Source: Deinandra increscens subsp. villosa (Eukaryota > Streptophyta > Magnoliopsida > Asterales > Asteraceae). From it: a stretch of 64,000 nt of DNA. Under the pieces are notes generated by a model. That model had not been told where the DNA came from. It did no database searches and was given only the letters and a program-made list of their open reading frames with translations. The DNA is taken from NCBI GenBank assembly GCA_039602395.1, contig JBCNJP010000025.1:57386555-57450554 (forward strand), given 5' to 3'. Position numbers and translations under genes: made by a program. Positions 12,080 through 24,462 of the stretch are shown piece after piece (the stretch's first letter is position 1; every line of letters begins with the position of its first letter).

Positions 12080-12720
12080 CAATTTCATAGCAATTTACAA
12101 GGAAATCCTAGATCTAACATATAAACCTAGATCTAGACATAATCCATCATGATGTTTAAGGATCTAATTGTATTTATCATGGATCTAGTAAAATCTAACA
12201 TGGATCTAATCAAATCTAGCATGATTGTCAACTTTTAAGCATAAACCTAACCCTAATTAGCATATATGATATTTATCTAATTGTTTAAACATACAAAAGT
12301 CCAAGATTCATGATCACAATGTATATATCTAACCCTAGATGACATGCATATTATAGATCTAAACATAAAAATACCATTTTGGTGATTATGACACATGGAT
12401 CTAGCCCTAGATGACACACATATTGAGGATCTTGTCATTTTAACACATAGAATCCAAATTTTGTGATCATATCATATAGATCTGGTCCTAGACAACATAC
12501 ATGAGATAGATCAACTCATTTTGAAGCATAAAAATGTAAACTTGACGGACAAATCCCTAGATCTAACCCTAGATGACATGCTTTTCATAGATCTAGTCAT
12601 TTTGTGTCATAAAAATGCAAACTTGATGATCAATTCACATGGATCTAGTCTTTAATAGCATGCATGTAAAAGATAAAAGACATTTCATAGCATAAAAATG
12701 AAATCTTGGATGAACAAACC
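12080..12720. repeat. degenerate roughly 100-bp repeats with AGATCTA
   Basis: Phrases such as GATCTAACCCTAGATGACAT, CATGGATCTAGT and CATAAAAATGCAAACTTGATG recur four to five times at roughly 90-110 bp spacing. They lie within the presumed R/U5 part of a minus-strand gypsy LTR. Confidence 0.65.
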
Positions 12721-13029
12721 CTATATCTACAGATATCATCAAACAAGAACATAGATCTAGGCCAAAATCATCAACAAGCTTCAAACTTTGCATGAGAAAT
12801 CAATGGATCGGGAAGATATAATCTTTTATACCAGTAAACCGAAATGATGAAGAAAAGGGATAAAGAGGTAGGATCCAAGTCTTGATCTTCAAGCTCCAAA
12901 TATGAAATTAGGATTTGTTTGAAAGAATTACAGAGGTTTTGGGTCGTTCAAGAGCAGGTGGGGCTGAACTGTGGAGCATGGAGGCTAATGTTGCTTAAAT
13001 AGTGGTATAATTAGGTTTACTGGAAACAC

Positions 13030-13085
13030 ATGTCTAAGCGCATCGCTTAGCACACATGGGTGCTCCAAGCGATACGCTTGGAGCA
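13030..13085. repeat. palindromes of the AAGCGATACGCTT type
   Basis: CTAAGCGCATCGCTTAG and CCAAGCGATACGCTTGG lie about 20 bp apart, each a near-perfect inverted repeat. They lie about 30 bp upstream (minus strand) of a TATA-like motif. Related palindromes occur in the LTRs of G2 and G4. Confidence 0.75.
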
Positions 13086-13897
13086 ACCCCATACAATTAC
13101 TTTGTTGATTTCTCGTTTTGCGTGCTCAGTTCTTTGTTTTTTGATGTTTTCGAGTCCCGTTTTCTCCCAAATCGCCCAATTAATGGTCCCATCATGTTCA
13201 TTAGATTAAATCCACTCAAAATGATATAAAATATGTCATGTAACTCAAACTAGGCACAAATTAGGTCAAAACATGCAATTTGGTCGGTTTTGCCGTACGT
13301 ATCACTATTAAGCAATTCACCTAGGTTTTGCGACTCGATTAAGTGTGTGATGACTCGTGACATCATGTTTGATCATATGTGAGCATAAGACTCACAATAT
13401 GATAAAATTGACTTACGATACTCAAAAACGTGATCTCCGGGGTAAAATTGAAATCGTACGGGATTTACCGAGCGTTCATCGTTTTCATTCTAAACCTCAA
13501 ATTATCGCACGTCTTCACTTGTATTTACTTGTATGCGTGACTAGTATTACATACAAGTCTCGTACATGATCAAATTGCTCGAATTCACAGTTAAAGGTAA
13601 TTATCGGTCTATTCACGGTAAAATCCGAAATGCTGGCAAATTGAATATCAAATCGATTAGTGAACATAATAATTAATCTAATTTTATGATATTAAGTATA
13701 AAACATCGTAATTGAACATAATTCCTCATTCTTTTATTAATCAGGGTTCGGGTTACAAAACGGTTCAAATCGGGTAACCGAAAAATCAGAGATGTTTGAG
13801 TTATGGCATAGAAGAATTTTACAGAAATTCCCAATGATTTTCTATACCAAAAATGATATTGTAAATTTCCAAATTGTTTGTTTAATTTTTGTATGTG

Positions 13898-15208
13898 TGT
13901 AACATCCATTACACATATTTGCAAAAGAAAAACATATTGTGAATGTTACAATTTCTAAGTAGGTAAAAGTGTCTAAAATGAGAATTATGATGGTCGTCAT
14001 TTAAAATTTTTAACTTTATTGAAAAATGTGAAGTTTGATGGTGAAAATATAACTATGGAACCTTTGTTACAAATTAGAATGATTAAGTTAAGGTTTAGAT
14101 GTTAATTAATGAAAAAGGCGCCTAAATCCCCAATTTTCTCATGCACGAAAGGTTTGACTTTTTGATTGGATGGACATGTTTGGAATTGGAAAGAGGGATA
14201 TTGTAGCCCTTGGTAGAAGGAAGAAGATGGATAAAAACTTACCCGAAAATGATGAATAATGGCTAAGAAAGTGGGTGGTCAAAATCGAAGCCGTTGACTT
14301 TTGATTCTTTGCTTGAGAGCTCCAACGACGAAGTTAAAAGTAAATATGGCTTGAGAAAAGAACCATGAAGGCATATGTATGCCCATTTTATAAAGAGAGG
14401 GTGTCTTGGAGAACAATTTGGTTGATTGGAATATTTATGGAAATGGGTCAAAAATAAAGAAAAATAAATTAAGTCGATTGGAATTAGTTACGATTCGAAT
14501 TGACTGAAAGATTGACGTTACAAATGTCTTAGTTCATAAGGAGTTAATTTTGGGTGAAAACCATGATCAATTTGGTCAAAATTAGAGATTTCAATCACTA
14601 AAATTACCAAAAATCAAGAAGAACAAAATTCTGATCAGCAAACCCGGTTGCGGGTCATGGCCTAAGTGTTATATACCCCTCGCGGCACGCGGGGGGGGGG
14701 GGGGTCTTATTAAATTTTGTATTTATTTAACTATTTTGTCTTCAACTACTCACCTATTTAATCTCATAAACCGAGTATGATTAACTTAAATTAAGGTAAT
14801 GAGACATAGGAAATGTAAAAAATAAGTAACAAAAGGTTTTCCCATGATTATCTAATTCAAAAACGGAATTTAGGTGGAAACCACAAACTTTCATTATTTT
14901 TTCATTTTAAACCCTAAACTTTTGCAAAGCTGTATTTGTATTTAATTGTGTATGTAACTAGTATTGCCCATAATTGTCATACATGTATAACATGCATGGC
15001 TTCCAGTTTATCATGAATGTAAAAACATGTAACAGTTGAAATTCGAATCAAAATTGACATAACCATTACATAAATTGAAAACAATCAGAATTTGAAATAC
15101 ACGATGAAATAAACAAAATACACAACTTTATTGATAGAATACCTGAAATCGCATGCATTTGAAATACGAATCGGGTACAGTAAATATGGATAGACTGAAA
15201 ATGTTACA
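13898..15208 (-). mobile_element. 3' LTR of a minus-strand Ty3/gypsy element (G5)
   Basis: Bounded by TGTAACATCC (13898) and ATGTTACA (15208), giving matched TG...CA ends and a 1.31 kb LTR. It abuts a polypurine tract on the right (minus strand CTAGGGGAGAC, 15209-15223). A minus-strand TATA box (CTTTATAAAAT) lies near 14390. U3 holds a GC-rich spot with CGCGGCACGCG and a run of about 15 G (14688-14703). The left limit is inferred from the termini. Confidence 0.6.
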
Positions 15209-15239
15209 GTCTCCCCTAGTTTAGGAAATTTTGTTTCAA

Positions 15240-15823
15240 AATTATCCTTGAGAAGGCTGATCGAACAAATGCGGGTATTTGGTCTTCATACTCCCAAGTA
15301 AACTCTGGCCCACATTTTGACTCCCATCGGACCTTGACAATCGGAATACGGCTTCGTTTAAGTTGCTTGATTTTGGGTCCATAATCTTCACGGGTTTCTA
15401 GATAAAACGCATCGACTCATCAATGCGTACTTTGTCCAAAGGAATGAGATATTCATTAGCCAAACACTTGCGAAGATTGAACACATGGAATGTTCAATAA
15501 ACGTTTTCGAGTTCTTATGGTAGCTCGAGTTTGTAGGCAACCTTCCCAATTCTTTCCAGAATCTTGAATGGACCAACATAACAAGGAGCTAACTTTCTAT
15601 TCTTCCCATAACGTACGAATCCTTTCCAAGAGGATACCTTGAGGAGTACCAAATCGCCAACTTGAAATTCGAGGGTCGTTCTACGCTTATCAGTGTAACT
15701 CTTATGACAACTACGAGCGACGAGGAAATGGCCACGAATTTGAAAGATTTTATCATTCGTCTACTAAATTACTTCGGGACTGGTGATTTGAGTTTCACCA
15801 ATCTCACTCCAACAAATCGCAAA
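15240..15823 (-). pseudogene. Ty3/gypsy integrase C-terminal region, cut by CACTA copy B
   Basis: The minus strand reads the familiar end of gypsy polyproteins: CWSEIGETQITSPEVI, then KSYTDKRR, LEFQVGDLVLLKVSSWKG, LAPCYVGPFKILERIGKVAY, TFHVFNLRKC and SRIPIVKVRWESKCGPEFTW. At least five in-frame stops are present (two adjacent TAG after PEVI, a TAA, a TGA and a TAG). Most sit where CAG, CAA or CGA would be expected. The upstream part of pol is missing because the CACTA terminus begins at 15824. The 3' end runs through the polypurine tract into LTR 13898-15208. Confidence 0.8.
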
Positions 15824-16690
15824 CACTACGTCAAAATTCACCTTTGGCCACGGAAAAAAACCGTGACCAAAGGTGTTTCGTCACGTTTTTTTCTTCCATT
15901 CCAATCGACACAAAAGGTCCTGTCACCTTATGTATCCTACGGCCACGTTACAATATCAGTGGCTGAAGCCACCTAGAAGCGTGGCTAAAGGGTACCAATA
16001 TTTGTTGTTGTAATCAAACAATTCTTCCGGAAAGCGTGGCCAAGGGTCCCAACGGCCACATTTGTTAGTTTAACGTGGCCTTTGGTATTATATGGTCACA
16101 TATATTTGTGTTTTAGCCACATACATTATAAAAATACGTGGCCAAAGGGTTGTTGAAATCATACATTTTGTCCCAATAAGCGTGGCCAAAGGGTGGCAAC
16201 GGCCACGTTAAAATATCAAAAGCGTGGCCTTTGGTATTATATGGTCACATATATTTGTGTTTTAGCCACATATGTTATAAAAAACGTGGCCAAATGAGTT
16301 TCTGAAATCATACATTTTGTTCGAATACGCGTGGCCGAAGGGTGGCAACGGCCACGTTAAAATATAAATAGCGTGGCCTTTGGTAATTATATGGTCACGT
16401 ATATTTGTGTTTTAGCCACATATGTTGTAAAAAAATATGGCCAAATGGGTTGCTGAAATCATACATTTTGTCCCAATACGGGTGGCCAAAGGGTGGCAAC
16501 GGCCACATTAAAATATAAAAAACGTGGCCTTTGGTATTATATGGTCACGTATATTTGTGTTTTAGCCACATATATTTGGAAAAAAAAAGTGGCCAAAGGG
16601 TAGTTGAAATCAGATAATTTGTCCCAATACGCGTGGCCAAATGGTGGCAATGGCCGCGTTAAAATATAAAAAGTATGGCATTTGGTATTA
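15824..16690. repeat. left TIR and subterminal repeats of CACTA copy B
   Basis: After the TIR come about five units of roughly 150 bp. Each contains GCGTGGCCAAAGGGTGGCAA (seen in variants at about 16031, 16182, 16330, 16480 and 16632), GGTATTATATGGTCAC and TTTTAGCCACATA. GGCC-containing motifs appear in both orientations, so the region can fold and offers many sites for a TNPA-like protein. The region 16690-16850 is AT-rich without features. Confidence 0.85.
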
Positions 16691-16849
16691 TATATATTGT
16701 CACATATATTTTCTTAATTACAATTAATTATATATTAATTAATTAATATAGAGAAACCTTAAAAATCATATATTATAATAAAAAATTAATGTACATACAC
16801 TAATCATGATGCTGTTCAAAAAGATAACATAGGACACTAATCAAAGTTA

Positions 16850-19800
16850 ATTTCTATAATATTTAATTATAATTTCTTGTCTGTGCTGATCAGCTGCTTC
16901 TGCTGGATCCGTGTACTGAGTTTTCTGTTTATCAGATTTTGATTGATCAGCTGGTTTGATGTTACGTACACTTTCAGCATCTTTTTCCGATCATTATTTA
17001 CCTAGAAACATGACAAATAAAACCGATCAGATATATAATATATATATATATATATAAAGTTAATTAATTAGCGGATACGATTAATTAATGTAGTAATTAC
17101 CTGTGGTTGTTCTAGTACTTTTTGAACCGTAGAATGATCAACCGGCTGTGATCTATCCGACTTGTTATTAGAATGAAGGATCATTCGGTTCATCGGCCAT
17201 GCAATAATATATTTTTTTTCAACCTCCGAAAGCGTTGTTTTATCATCTAATGGGAATGGTAAAAATGTTGCACCCTTATTGACCTGATAAGCTGTAATTC
17301 TACGGCAACCAGGAGGTAATGGACTTCCATGAATCTTCTCATCTTTTTCTTTTGGATATAATCTAGCCATTCCCACGACGTTCAGAGGATCCCCCTCCAT
17401 ATGCAACGTCGAGTTTGGCTCCCCGGATCAGAAGTGACATAATAATAATAATAATAATAATAATATTAATTATAGAATATATATAAACAATTAATTAATT
17501 AAAGTCAAAAATAGAATAAAAAATTGTGGTATATACTAATCTATATACCTCTTGGATTACTGGCTGATCGATAGGAGCTGCAATGGCATCATAATTATTT
17601 GGTTTTTCCAACCGATCACTCTTAGGTACTTTACGAGCTGCAGGTTTTACTGGTTTTGCATGTTTCTTATTCTTTTCCTAAATTGACACCATGTAATAAA
17701 CTGATTAGTAACATATATATTAATTAACAATAACGTCAAAGCGATTTGTCAAATTTCTAAACTAATTATATATATATACCACTTCCTGCTCTCATGCCCC
17801 AGCAGTACTGGCTGCAGCAGCTGCTGCTTCTGTCATTTTTCTCTTTCTCCCCTAAAGACAGCATCATCATTTAATTAAATGATCATATAGCAATTAGTTA
17901 TAAGGGAAGTACACATCTGTGTAAATTAAAATAGTTACCATTTCCTTTTGCGACGCTGTTATAGATGGAGGAGTGTGTTGTGATAGAGTCGCAGAAAAGA
18001 CCTACAATTCAATTCAATTAATTAATAAAATAATATCGATCATAACCGGCTAAACATTAGTTAACTATCTAGATAACCATTCGGATGAAGTACAAACTTA
18101 TCATAGCCGGAACAGTTAATTATTAATTATATTCCGGAACAACTCTAACTATCCTGATGAACTTTAACTATCCTGATGAACTTTACCTATACTGGTGAAC
18201 TTTAACTATCCGGATGAACTATAACTAGAGACGCATGTTCATCCAGATGAACTAGAATCTTCTGGATCAACTCTAACTATCCGGATGAACTCTAACTATC
18301 CTGATGAAATTTTTACTATCCTGGTGAACCTTACCTATCTTGAGGAACTTTAACTATCCGGATGAACTCTGACTATCCGGATGAACTATAACTAGAGACG
18401 CATGTTCATCCAGATGAACTAGAATCTTCCAGATCAACTCAAATTCAGAACTGTTTCAAATCCGTACCTTATCGGCCGACCTTTGAGATGAGTTTGATGG
18501 AGTAGATTGTTTCCGTGATGTATTGCACGCGGAATTGATCATGTCTTACGTACAATTAATACAATTTTTATAATAATTAATTGATAAAAAGTAAAGTATA
18601 TATAATATAATTAATTATAGGTATATATATATAATTTGTCCCTTACAGAATTTACCGCTTTATCAACTGCACTAAGTTGTTTTTCTTGAATCATGCGGTT
18701 CATAAACGTTGTAAGCATATCAATTTTTTCATCCTGTGCTTTAAGCTTATCATTGAGGTGCTCAACCTCTTGATCCTTTTTCTCACACAGTTGTTTTTCA
18801 TTTTTTAGTTCCGCCTCAAGTTTTTCGATCCGTTCTTTCGATCGCCCTTTTGGAGCACCCTGCCAATATCCACGGGAAGTCACTCCATACCCAATACCTT
18901 TTAGGTATCCACGCCTTTCCTTGCCAAGGACCAATGTTAGGGCATCCTTTCCCGGTTCTACATTCACGGATCCCGCATTTATTTTTGTTTCATTCTCGGC
19001 CTGCAGTAATTAATTTAGTTAATGTAGTGAGGTGCTGTTAATTTTTAACATGTGAATAATTAGGTATATATATAGCAATTAAACTTACTATATCATCTAC
19101 TACGCCCTTCACCACAGGCATTTTGTATTCCCCCTCTTTATTTACCATTCCTTTCCTCCACATAAACGCTCGAGAGGGGCAATCATCAGCTGCAATTTCT
19201 TTGTTTTGTACCTTGTATAATAATAACAATATATATCAGACTTGAAACATACATTGCACGTTCTTAACCATGACTGGGTGTAACACACTTAGCTTATTAC
19301 CAGTTTTTCTTGCAGATAGACGTATCCTCCCCGTCCCATTGTATGATCATAAACATACTGTGCTCGAACCTCTTTTGCACTCTTTGACATAGCCTTTCCA
19401 ACAGAACAGTAGGATATATAATTATAATCACATTAATTAACACTTAGCCCAATTAATAAAATCTGCAGTTTGAATTGAATAAAAACCTTGAATTCGTCAG
19501 ATTTTGTATATGCTACAAATCTGTCCCAGTGTTCTTTTTTCACAATAGTGCGATACATCTTTGGAACTTTCTCAAGCACGGTGGGTTTTGCTAGGTTGGG
19601 ACAAACGTGTTTCTTGAACATGTTTCTTCTAAAACTCCTTAGTAACCCACCAAGCCGTACCATTATAGGACCCCTTCGACAGTCATCAATTTTGAATAAT
19701 TGCTGAAAAAATAACATATGACAGGATGTTTTAGTCACATGTATGGAATTCAATAACTTAGCAAACTTAATATGAGAAAATGTTTAATCTGTTTCATAAC

Positions 19801-20305
19801 CTGAATCCCTGACCATATCTTGTTCTTGTCCTCTTTTGGCACCTTCTTCCATTTTAGATACCTCAATCCAACCTCTGACCTTGCAATGTCTCCCAAAAAA
19901 CTCGAAAATTTTGGTCTATGCTCCCCGCCAACCCTTCCCAGCGCATCAAATTTTAGTGGCCATTTTTCCCCACAATTTTTTCTCAAATTTGGCAGGCCAC
20001 TTTGCCAACTGCGTCAACCCCATCTTGTTTTCTTGGGGAGCATTGTCGACATGGGCATCATAGTCGAGTTGGGCATCATTGTCGACTTGGTCATCATTGT
20101 CGAGTTGGGCATCAATATTGTCGAGTTGGGCATTATTGTCAACGTGGGCATCATTGTTATCCATTTCATCTTCTTGATCACTAGAATAATGATCATCATT
20201 GTTATCCATTTCATCTTCTTCACCCGTTTGTGAAGAATCATCATTGTATTCGCCTTCACTGTTATAATAAAGATCATTCAGTGTATCACCTGCTTCATGA
20301 TACAT
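16850..20305 (-). pseudogene. TNPA-like CACTA protein (Transposase_24 family), frameshifted
   Basis: Multi-exon minus-strand gene. Exon 1 begins at ATG 20305 with an acidic Asp/Asn-rich region holding tandem DN(A/D)Q(L/V)D units. It then reads QLAKWPAKFEK and, after a one-base shift in an A run (about 19990), CGEKWPLKFDALGRVGGEHR...LKWKKVPKEDKNKIW. Exon 2 (19487-19702) has RRGPIMVRLGGLLRSFRR and ends before GTTTTT. Further exons lie at about 19302-19395 (VRAQYVYDHTMGRGGY), 19090-19213 and 18648-19002 (ending in a Lys/Glu-rich coiled coil). Small exons follow, then 17068-17406 (...YIIAWPMNRM) and a tail to about 16860. The order matches PF03004 proteins, which bind subterminal repeats. One small exon (near 17800) also shows a TGA, so the gene is probably inactive. 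Confidence 0.75.
18090..18450. repeat. 19-bp ATCCGGATGAACTCTAACT array in a TNPA-like intron
   Basis: About fifteen tandem units of 19 bp, consensus CCGGATGAACTCTAACTAT with single-base variants (CCTGATGAAC, CCTGGTGAAC, CCGGAACAAC). A larger block including CTAGAGACGCATGTTCATCC occurs twice, 165 bp apart. It lies between exons of the TNPA-like gene. Confidence 0.85.
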
Positions 20306-20854
20306 TGTTAAATGAGCTAGATGAATCCTGAAATGAAATAACTAGAGAATGAAATAAATGTGATGGAATAATAATTAATTAGATGAAATAATTGAGATGA
20401 AACAAATGATCTCCTGAAGATGACAGTGAAATTATTACTGACGGGAATTAGGTAGTGATCTCCTAAAGATGATAGTGTGATGAATCCTGTAGAGGAATTT
20501 TTAGTGGTAGGGAAGAAGAAAGTGATGAATCATCTTGGTGAGAGGGAATAGGAACTGATCAATAAATTTGGGTTAGTGAATTTTTTTTGGGGAAACTTAA
20601 AAAAAATGGTGGGAAGTAATTTGGGCATTAATCCGGGTGAAAATATCTCAGCCAATAAGACGTTAGCATTTCTCGGATTTAAAAACTCAATTAATTCTAA
20701 ACATAGATAATAGTATTTTAAACATACCTTTAAAATGATCTTTAAATGGAAAATGGAATGTTAAGCAATAAATTTAATGATAATTGTATCCTAATGAATT
20801 TGTACACCTAACGTGAAAAAAAAAGATGTCAGGTACTAAAGACACACCACACAA

Positions 20855-20885
<31 letters not shown>

Positions 20886-20927
20886 CATATATATCTTTTA
20901 ATGTGTTGTAATATATACATTATCGGT

Positions 20928-20961
<34 letters not shown>

Positions 20962-21051
20962 GGGTGAGATTCATTGTAGACACTTTCGCATGTGAAATAG
21001 CTATTTTTCATATGTGTTCGCATGTGAAATTTTCTGAATAATGAGAAAAAA
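20306..21051. other. non-coding spacer with microsatellites
   Basis: Upstream region of the TNPA-like gene. It contains an (AC)n run followed by (TA)n (20850-20895) and a longer (TA)n/(AT)n run (20928-20960). No gene is supported. Confidence 0.6.
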
Positions 21052-23760
21052 GAAAATTAATCACACCTTATTGGGACTCATTGGTCCTAGACACAACTTA
21101 TTGGTTACATACACACCTTATTGGGTCATCATTGGTCCTAAACACAACTTATTTGTTACATACACACCTTATTGGGACTCATTGGTCCCAACTGACCCTC
21201 GTTTCCCCAAAACACACCTTATTGGGCCATCATTGGTCCTAAACACAACTTATTGGTTACATACACACCTTATTGGGCCATCATTGGTCCTAAACATGCT
21301 TATTGGTTACATACACACCTTATTGGGACTCATTGGTCCCAACTGACCCTCGTTTCCCCTAAACACACCTTATTGGGACATCATTGGTCCTAAACACAAC
21401 CTATTGGTTACATACAGACCTTATTGGGCCATCATTGGTCCTAAGCATGCTTATTGGTTACATACACACCTTATTGGGACTCATTGGTCCCAACTGACCT
21501 CGTTTCCCCTAAACACACCTTATTTGGTCTCATTGGTCCTAAACACAACTTATTGGTTACATACACACCTTATTGGGCCATCATTGGTCCTAAACATGCT
21601 TATTGGTTACATACACACCTTATTGGGACTCATTGGTCCCAACTGACCCTCGTTTCCCCTAAACACACCTTATTGGGACATCATTGGTCCCAAACACAAC
21701 TTATTGGTTACATACACACCTAATTGGGCCATCATTGGTCCTAAACATGCTTATTAGTTACATACACACCTTATTGGGACTCATTGGTCCCAACTGACCC
21801 TCGTTTCCCCTAAACACGCCTTATTGGGACTCATTGGTCCCAACTGACCCTCGTTTCCCCTAAACACACCTTATTGGGACATCATTGGTCCTAAACACAA
21901 CCTATTTGTTACATACAGACCTTATTGGGCCATCATTGGTCCTAAGCATGCTTATTGGTTACATACACACCTTATTGGGACTCATTGGTCCCAACTGACC
22001 TCGTTTCCCCTAAACACACCTTATTTGGTCTTATTGGTCCTAAACACAACTTATTGGTTACATACACACCTTATTGGGCCATCATTGGTCCTAAACATGC
22101 TTATTGGTTACATACACACCTTATTGGGACTCATTGGTCCCAACTGACCCTCGTTTCCCCTAAACACACCTTATTGGGACATCATTGGTCCCAAACACAA
22201 CTTATTGGTTACATACACACCTAATTGGGCCATCATTGGTCCTAAACATGCTTATTAGTTACATACACACCTTATTGGGACTCATTGGTCCCAACTGACC
22301 CTCGTTTCCCCTAAACACGCCTTATTGGGACTCATTGGTCCCAACATACCCTCGTTTCCCCTAAACACACCTTATTGGGACTCATTGGTCCTAACTGACC
22401 CTCGTTTCCCCTAAACACACCTTATTTGGCCATCATTGGTCCTAAACACAACTTATTGGTTACATACACACCTTATTGGGCCATCATTGGTCCTAAACAT
22501 GCTTATTGGTTACATACACACCTTATTGGGACTCATTGGTCCCAACTGACCCTCGTTTCCCCTAAACACACCTTATTGGGTCTCATTGGCCCTAAAAACA
22601 ACTTATTGGTTACATACACACCTTATTGGGCCATCATTGGTCCTAAACATGCTTATTGGTTACATACACACCATATTCGGACTCATTGGTCCCAACTGAC
22701 CCTCGATTCCCCTAAACACAGCTATTGGGACATCATTGGTCCTAAACACAACTTATTGGTTACATACACACCTTATTGGGCCATCATTGGTTCTACACAC
22801 AACTTATTGGTTACATACACACCAATTGGGCCATCATTGGTCCTAACTGACCCTCGTTTCCCCTAAACACACCTTATTGGGCCATCATTGGTCCTAAACA
22901 CAACTTATTGGTTACATACACACCTTATTGGGCCATCATTGGTCCTAAACATGCTTATTGGTTACATACACACCTTATTGGGACTCATTGGTCCCAACTG
23001 ACCCTTGTTTCCCCTAAACACGCCTTATTGGGTCTCATTGGCCCTAAAAACAACTTATTGGTTACATACACACCTTATTGGGCCATCATTGGTTCTAAAC
23101 ATGCTTATTGGTTACATACACACCTTATTCGGACTCATTGGTCCCAACTGACCCTCGTTTCCCCTAAACACACCTTATTGGGACATCATTGGTCCTAAAC
23201 ATAACTTATTGGTTACATACACACCTTATTGGGCCATCATTGGTCCTAAACATGCTTATTGGTTACATACACACTTTATTGGGACTCATTGGTCCCAACT
23301 GACCCTCGTTTCCCCTAAACACACCTTATTGGGACTCATTGGTCCCAACTGACACTCGTTTCTCCTAAACACACCTTATTGGGACTCATTGGTCCCAACT
23401 GACCCTCGTTTCCCCTAAACACACCTTACTGGGACATCATTGGTCCTAAACACAACTTATTGGTTACATACACACCTTATTGGGCCATCATTGGTCCTAA
23501 ACATGCTTATTGGTTACATGCATACCTTATTGGGCTCATTGGTCCCAACTGACCCTCGTTTCCCCTAAACACACCTTATTGGGCAATCATTGGTCCTAAA
23601 CACAACTTATTGGTTACATACACACCTTATTGGGCCATCATTGGTTCTAAACACAACTTATTGGTTACATACACACCAATTGGGCCAGCATTGGTTCTAA
23701 ACACAACTTATTGTTTAGTTACACACCTTATTGGGACTCATTGGTCCTAAACACATCAAA
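21052..23760. repeat. 2.7 kb minisatellite of about 50-bp units inside CACTA copy B
   Basis: About 54 units alternate between two forms: ACACACCTTATTGGGACTCA followed by TTGGTCCCAACTGACC, and ACACACCTTATTGGGCCATC followed by TTGGTCCTAAACACAAC. Higher-order structure is clear: 21454-21723 and 21955-22224 encode identical translations 501 bp apart. Several long plus-strand frames run through the array only because the repeat lacks stops, and I do not call them genes. A six-unit relic lies at 1575-1870 in copy A. Confidence 0.9.
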
Positions 23761-24168
23761 TTGACCCATTGACCCCAAATTGACCCTTTATTTAATTTTT
23801 ATCTAAATTCTTTAAGATATAATTTATTTAGAATTACAATTCCCCAAAATTTAAGGTTTTTGTAGATCCGTTCTGTTTTTTGTGTTTAGGGTTTTTGTTT
23901 AACGAAATGGAGATTGTTGGAACAGATTACATTTTTTACCTAAAATTATGCATCAGTTGTTGATCGGATTGCAATTGTTGATCGTCTCTGTTTTCGAGGA
24001 TTGGGGTTTTTGTTTAACGGAATGGAGATTGTGGGACAGATTACCTTTTTTACCTAAAATTACTGTTTTCATACTACTGATTCTAATTCCATACATAAAA
24101 TTGTTTCCTAATTTACATGTTCATTCCCCAAAAAAAAAACAAAAGACAGAGCAGTTGCGGGTTGAGGT
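23761..24168. other. array flank shared with copy A
   Basis: Collinear with 1870-2256. Two tandem versions of a block with GGGTTTTTGTTTAACG and TGGAGATTGTG are present (23890 and 24010). No gene is supported. Confidence 0.6.
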
Positions 24169-24462
24169 TCACGGGAACCTAGATTCCATCTCCTCCATCA
24201 ACTCCAAATGCCTACTCATAGCTTCATGCCTCTGTTGAACCAACATGTGAAGCCTGGCATTGGAGACGTGTATCTCTTCTACCAGAAAAGTTGCCATCTG
24301 GTCTCTTGATGGACTTGGTGGCTCTGTAAGTACTTGGTTGAGCAGGGCCACCCTGTCTAAGATACTCTGTCTCTTTTCCCCGATAATCACCCCGTACCGG
24401 TCCAGGGTAGCAACAATCTTTGTCTGCAAATAATGATCAACTAATTCTTTCAAGTTTGCCAT
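24169..24462 (-). CDS. 97-aa coiled-coil protein carried by the CACTA element
   Basis: Intact minus-strand ORF, ATG at 24462, stop at 24169. It begins MANLKELVDHYLQTKIVATL and continues with DRYGVII, a leucine-rich helix (ILDRVALLNQVL), a PPSPSR turn and a long amphipathic C-terminal helix (VQQRHEAMSRHLELMEEMES). I see no signal peptide, zinc motif or known domain. The predicted form is two helices able to dimerise. A full-length copy with two nonsense codons lies at 2257-2550, so the ORF belongs to this CACTA lineage. The downstream minisatellite and the neighbouring Myb-like gene on the same strand suggest a set of element-encoded accessory genes. Function unknown; a partner of TNPA or TNP2 is a guess. 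Confidence 0.6.
   Translation of the reverse strand: MANLKELVDHYLQTKIVATLDRYGVIIGEKRQSILDRVALLNQVLTEPPSPSRDQMATFLVEEIHVSNARLHMLVQQRHEAMSRHLELMEEMESRFP

Larger units (their letters stand above)
10406..13897 (-). mobile_element. non-coding gypsy leader and LTR-like DNA (minus strand)
   Basis: No coding sequence. The context (gag start at its left edge, minus strand) and internal style suggest a leader plus a long LTR. On the minus strand a TATA-like TATTTAAG lies near 13000, with a palindrome cluster just upstream (13030-13085) and a run of AGATCTA-containing repeats downstream (12080-12720). I could not find a clean primer site or both LTR ends, so limits are approximate and more than one element may be present. 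Confidence 0.4.

Noticed and set aside
20835..20960. Regulatory element from (AC)n/(TA)n runs
   Set aside because: Simple microsatellites; nothing beyond base composition supports a function.
21041..23198. Six long plus-strand ORFs (80-146 codons) in the minisatellite
   Set aside because: Their translations are the same few repeat phrases in different frames, with no codon-level constraint. They exist because the 50-bp unit lacks stop codons.
21052..23760. CRISPR-like repeat array
   Set aside because: Units are contiguous and alternate between two related forms without unique spacers, and the genome is eukaryotic.
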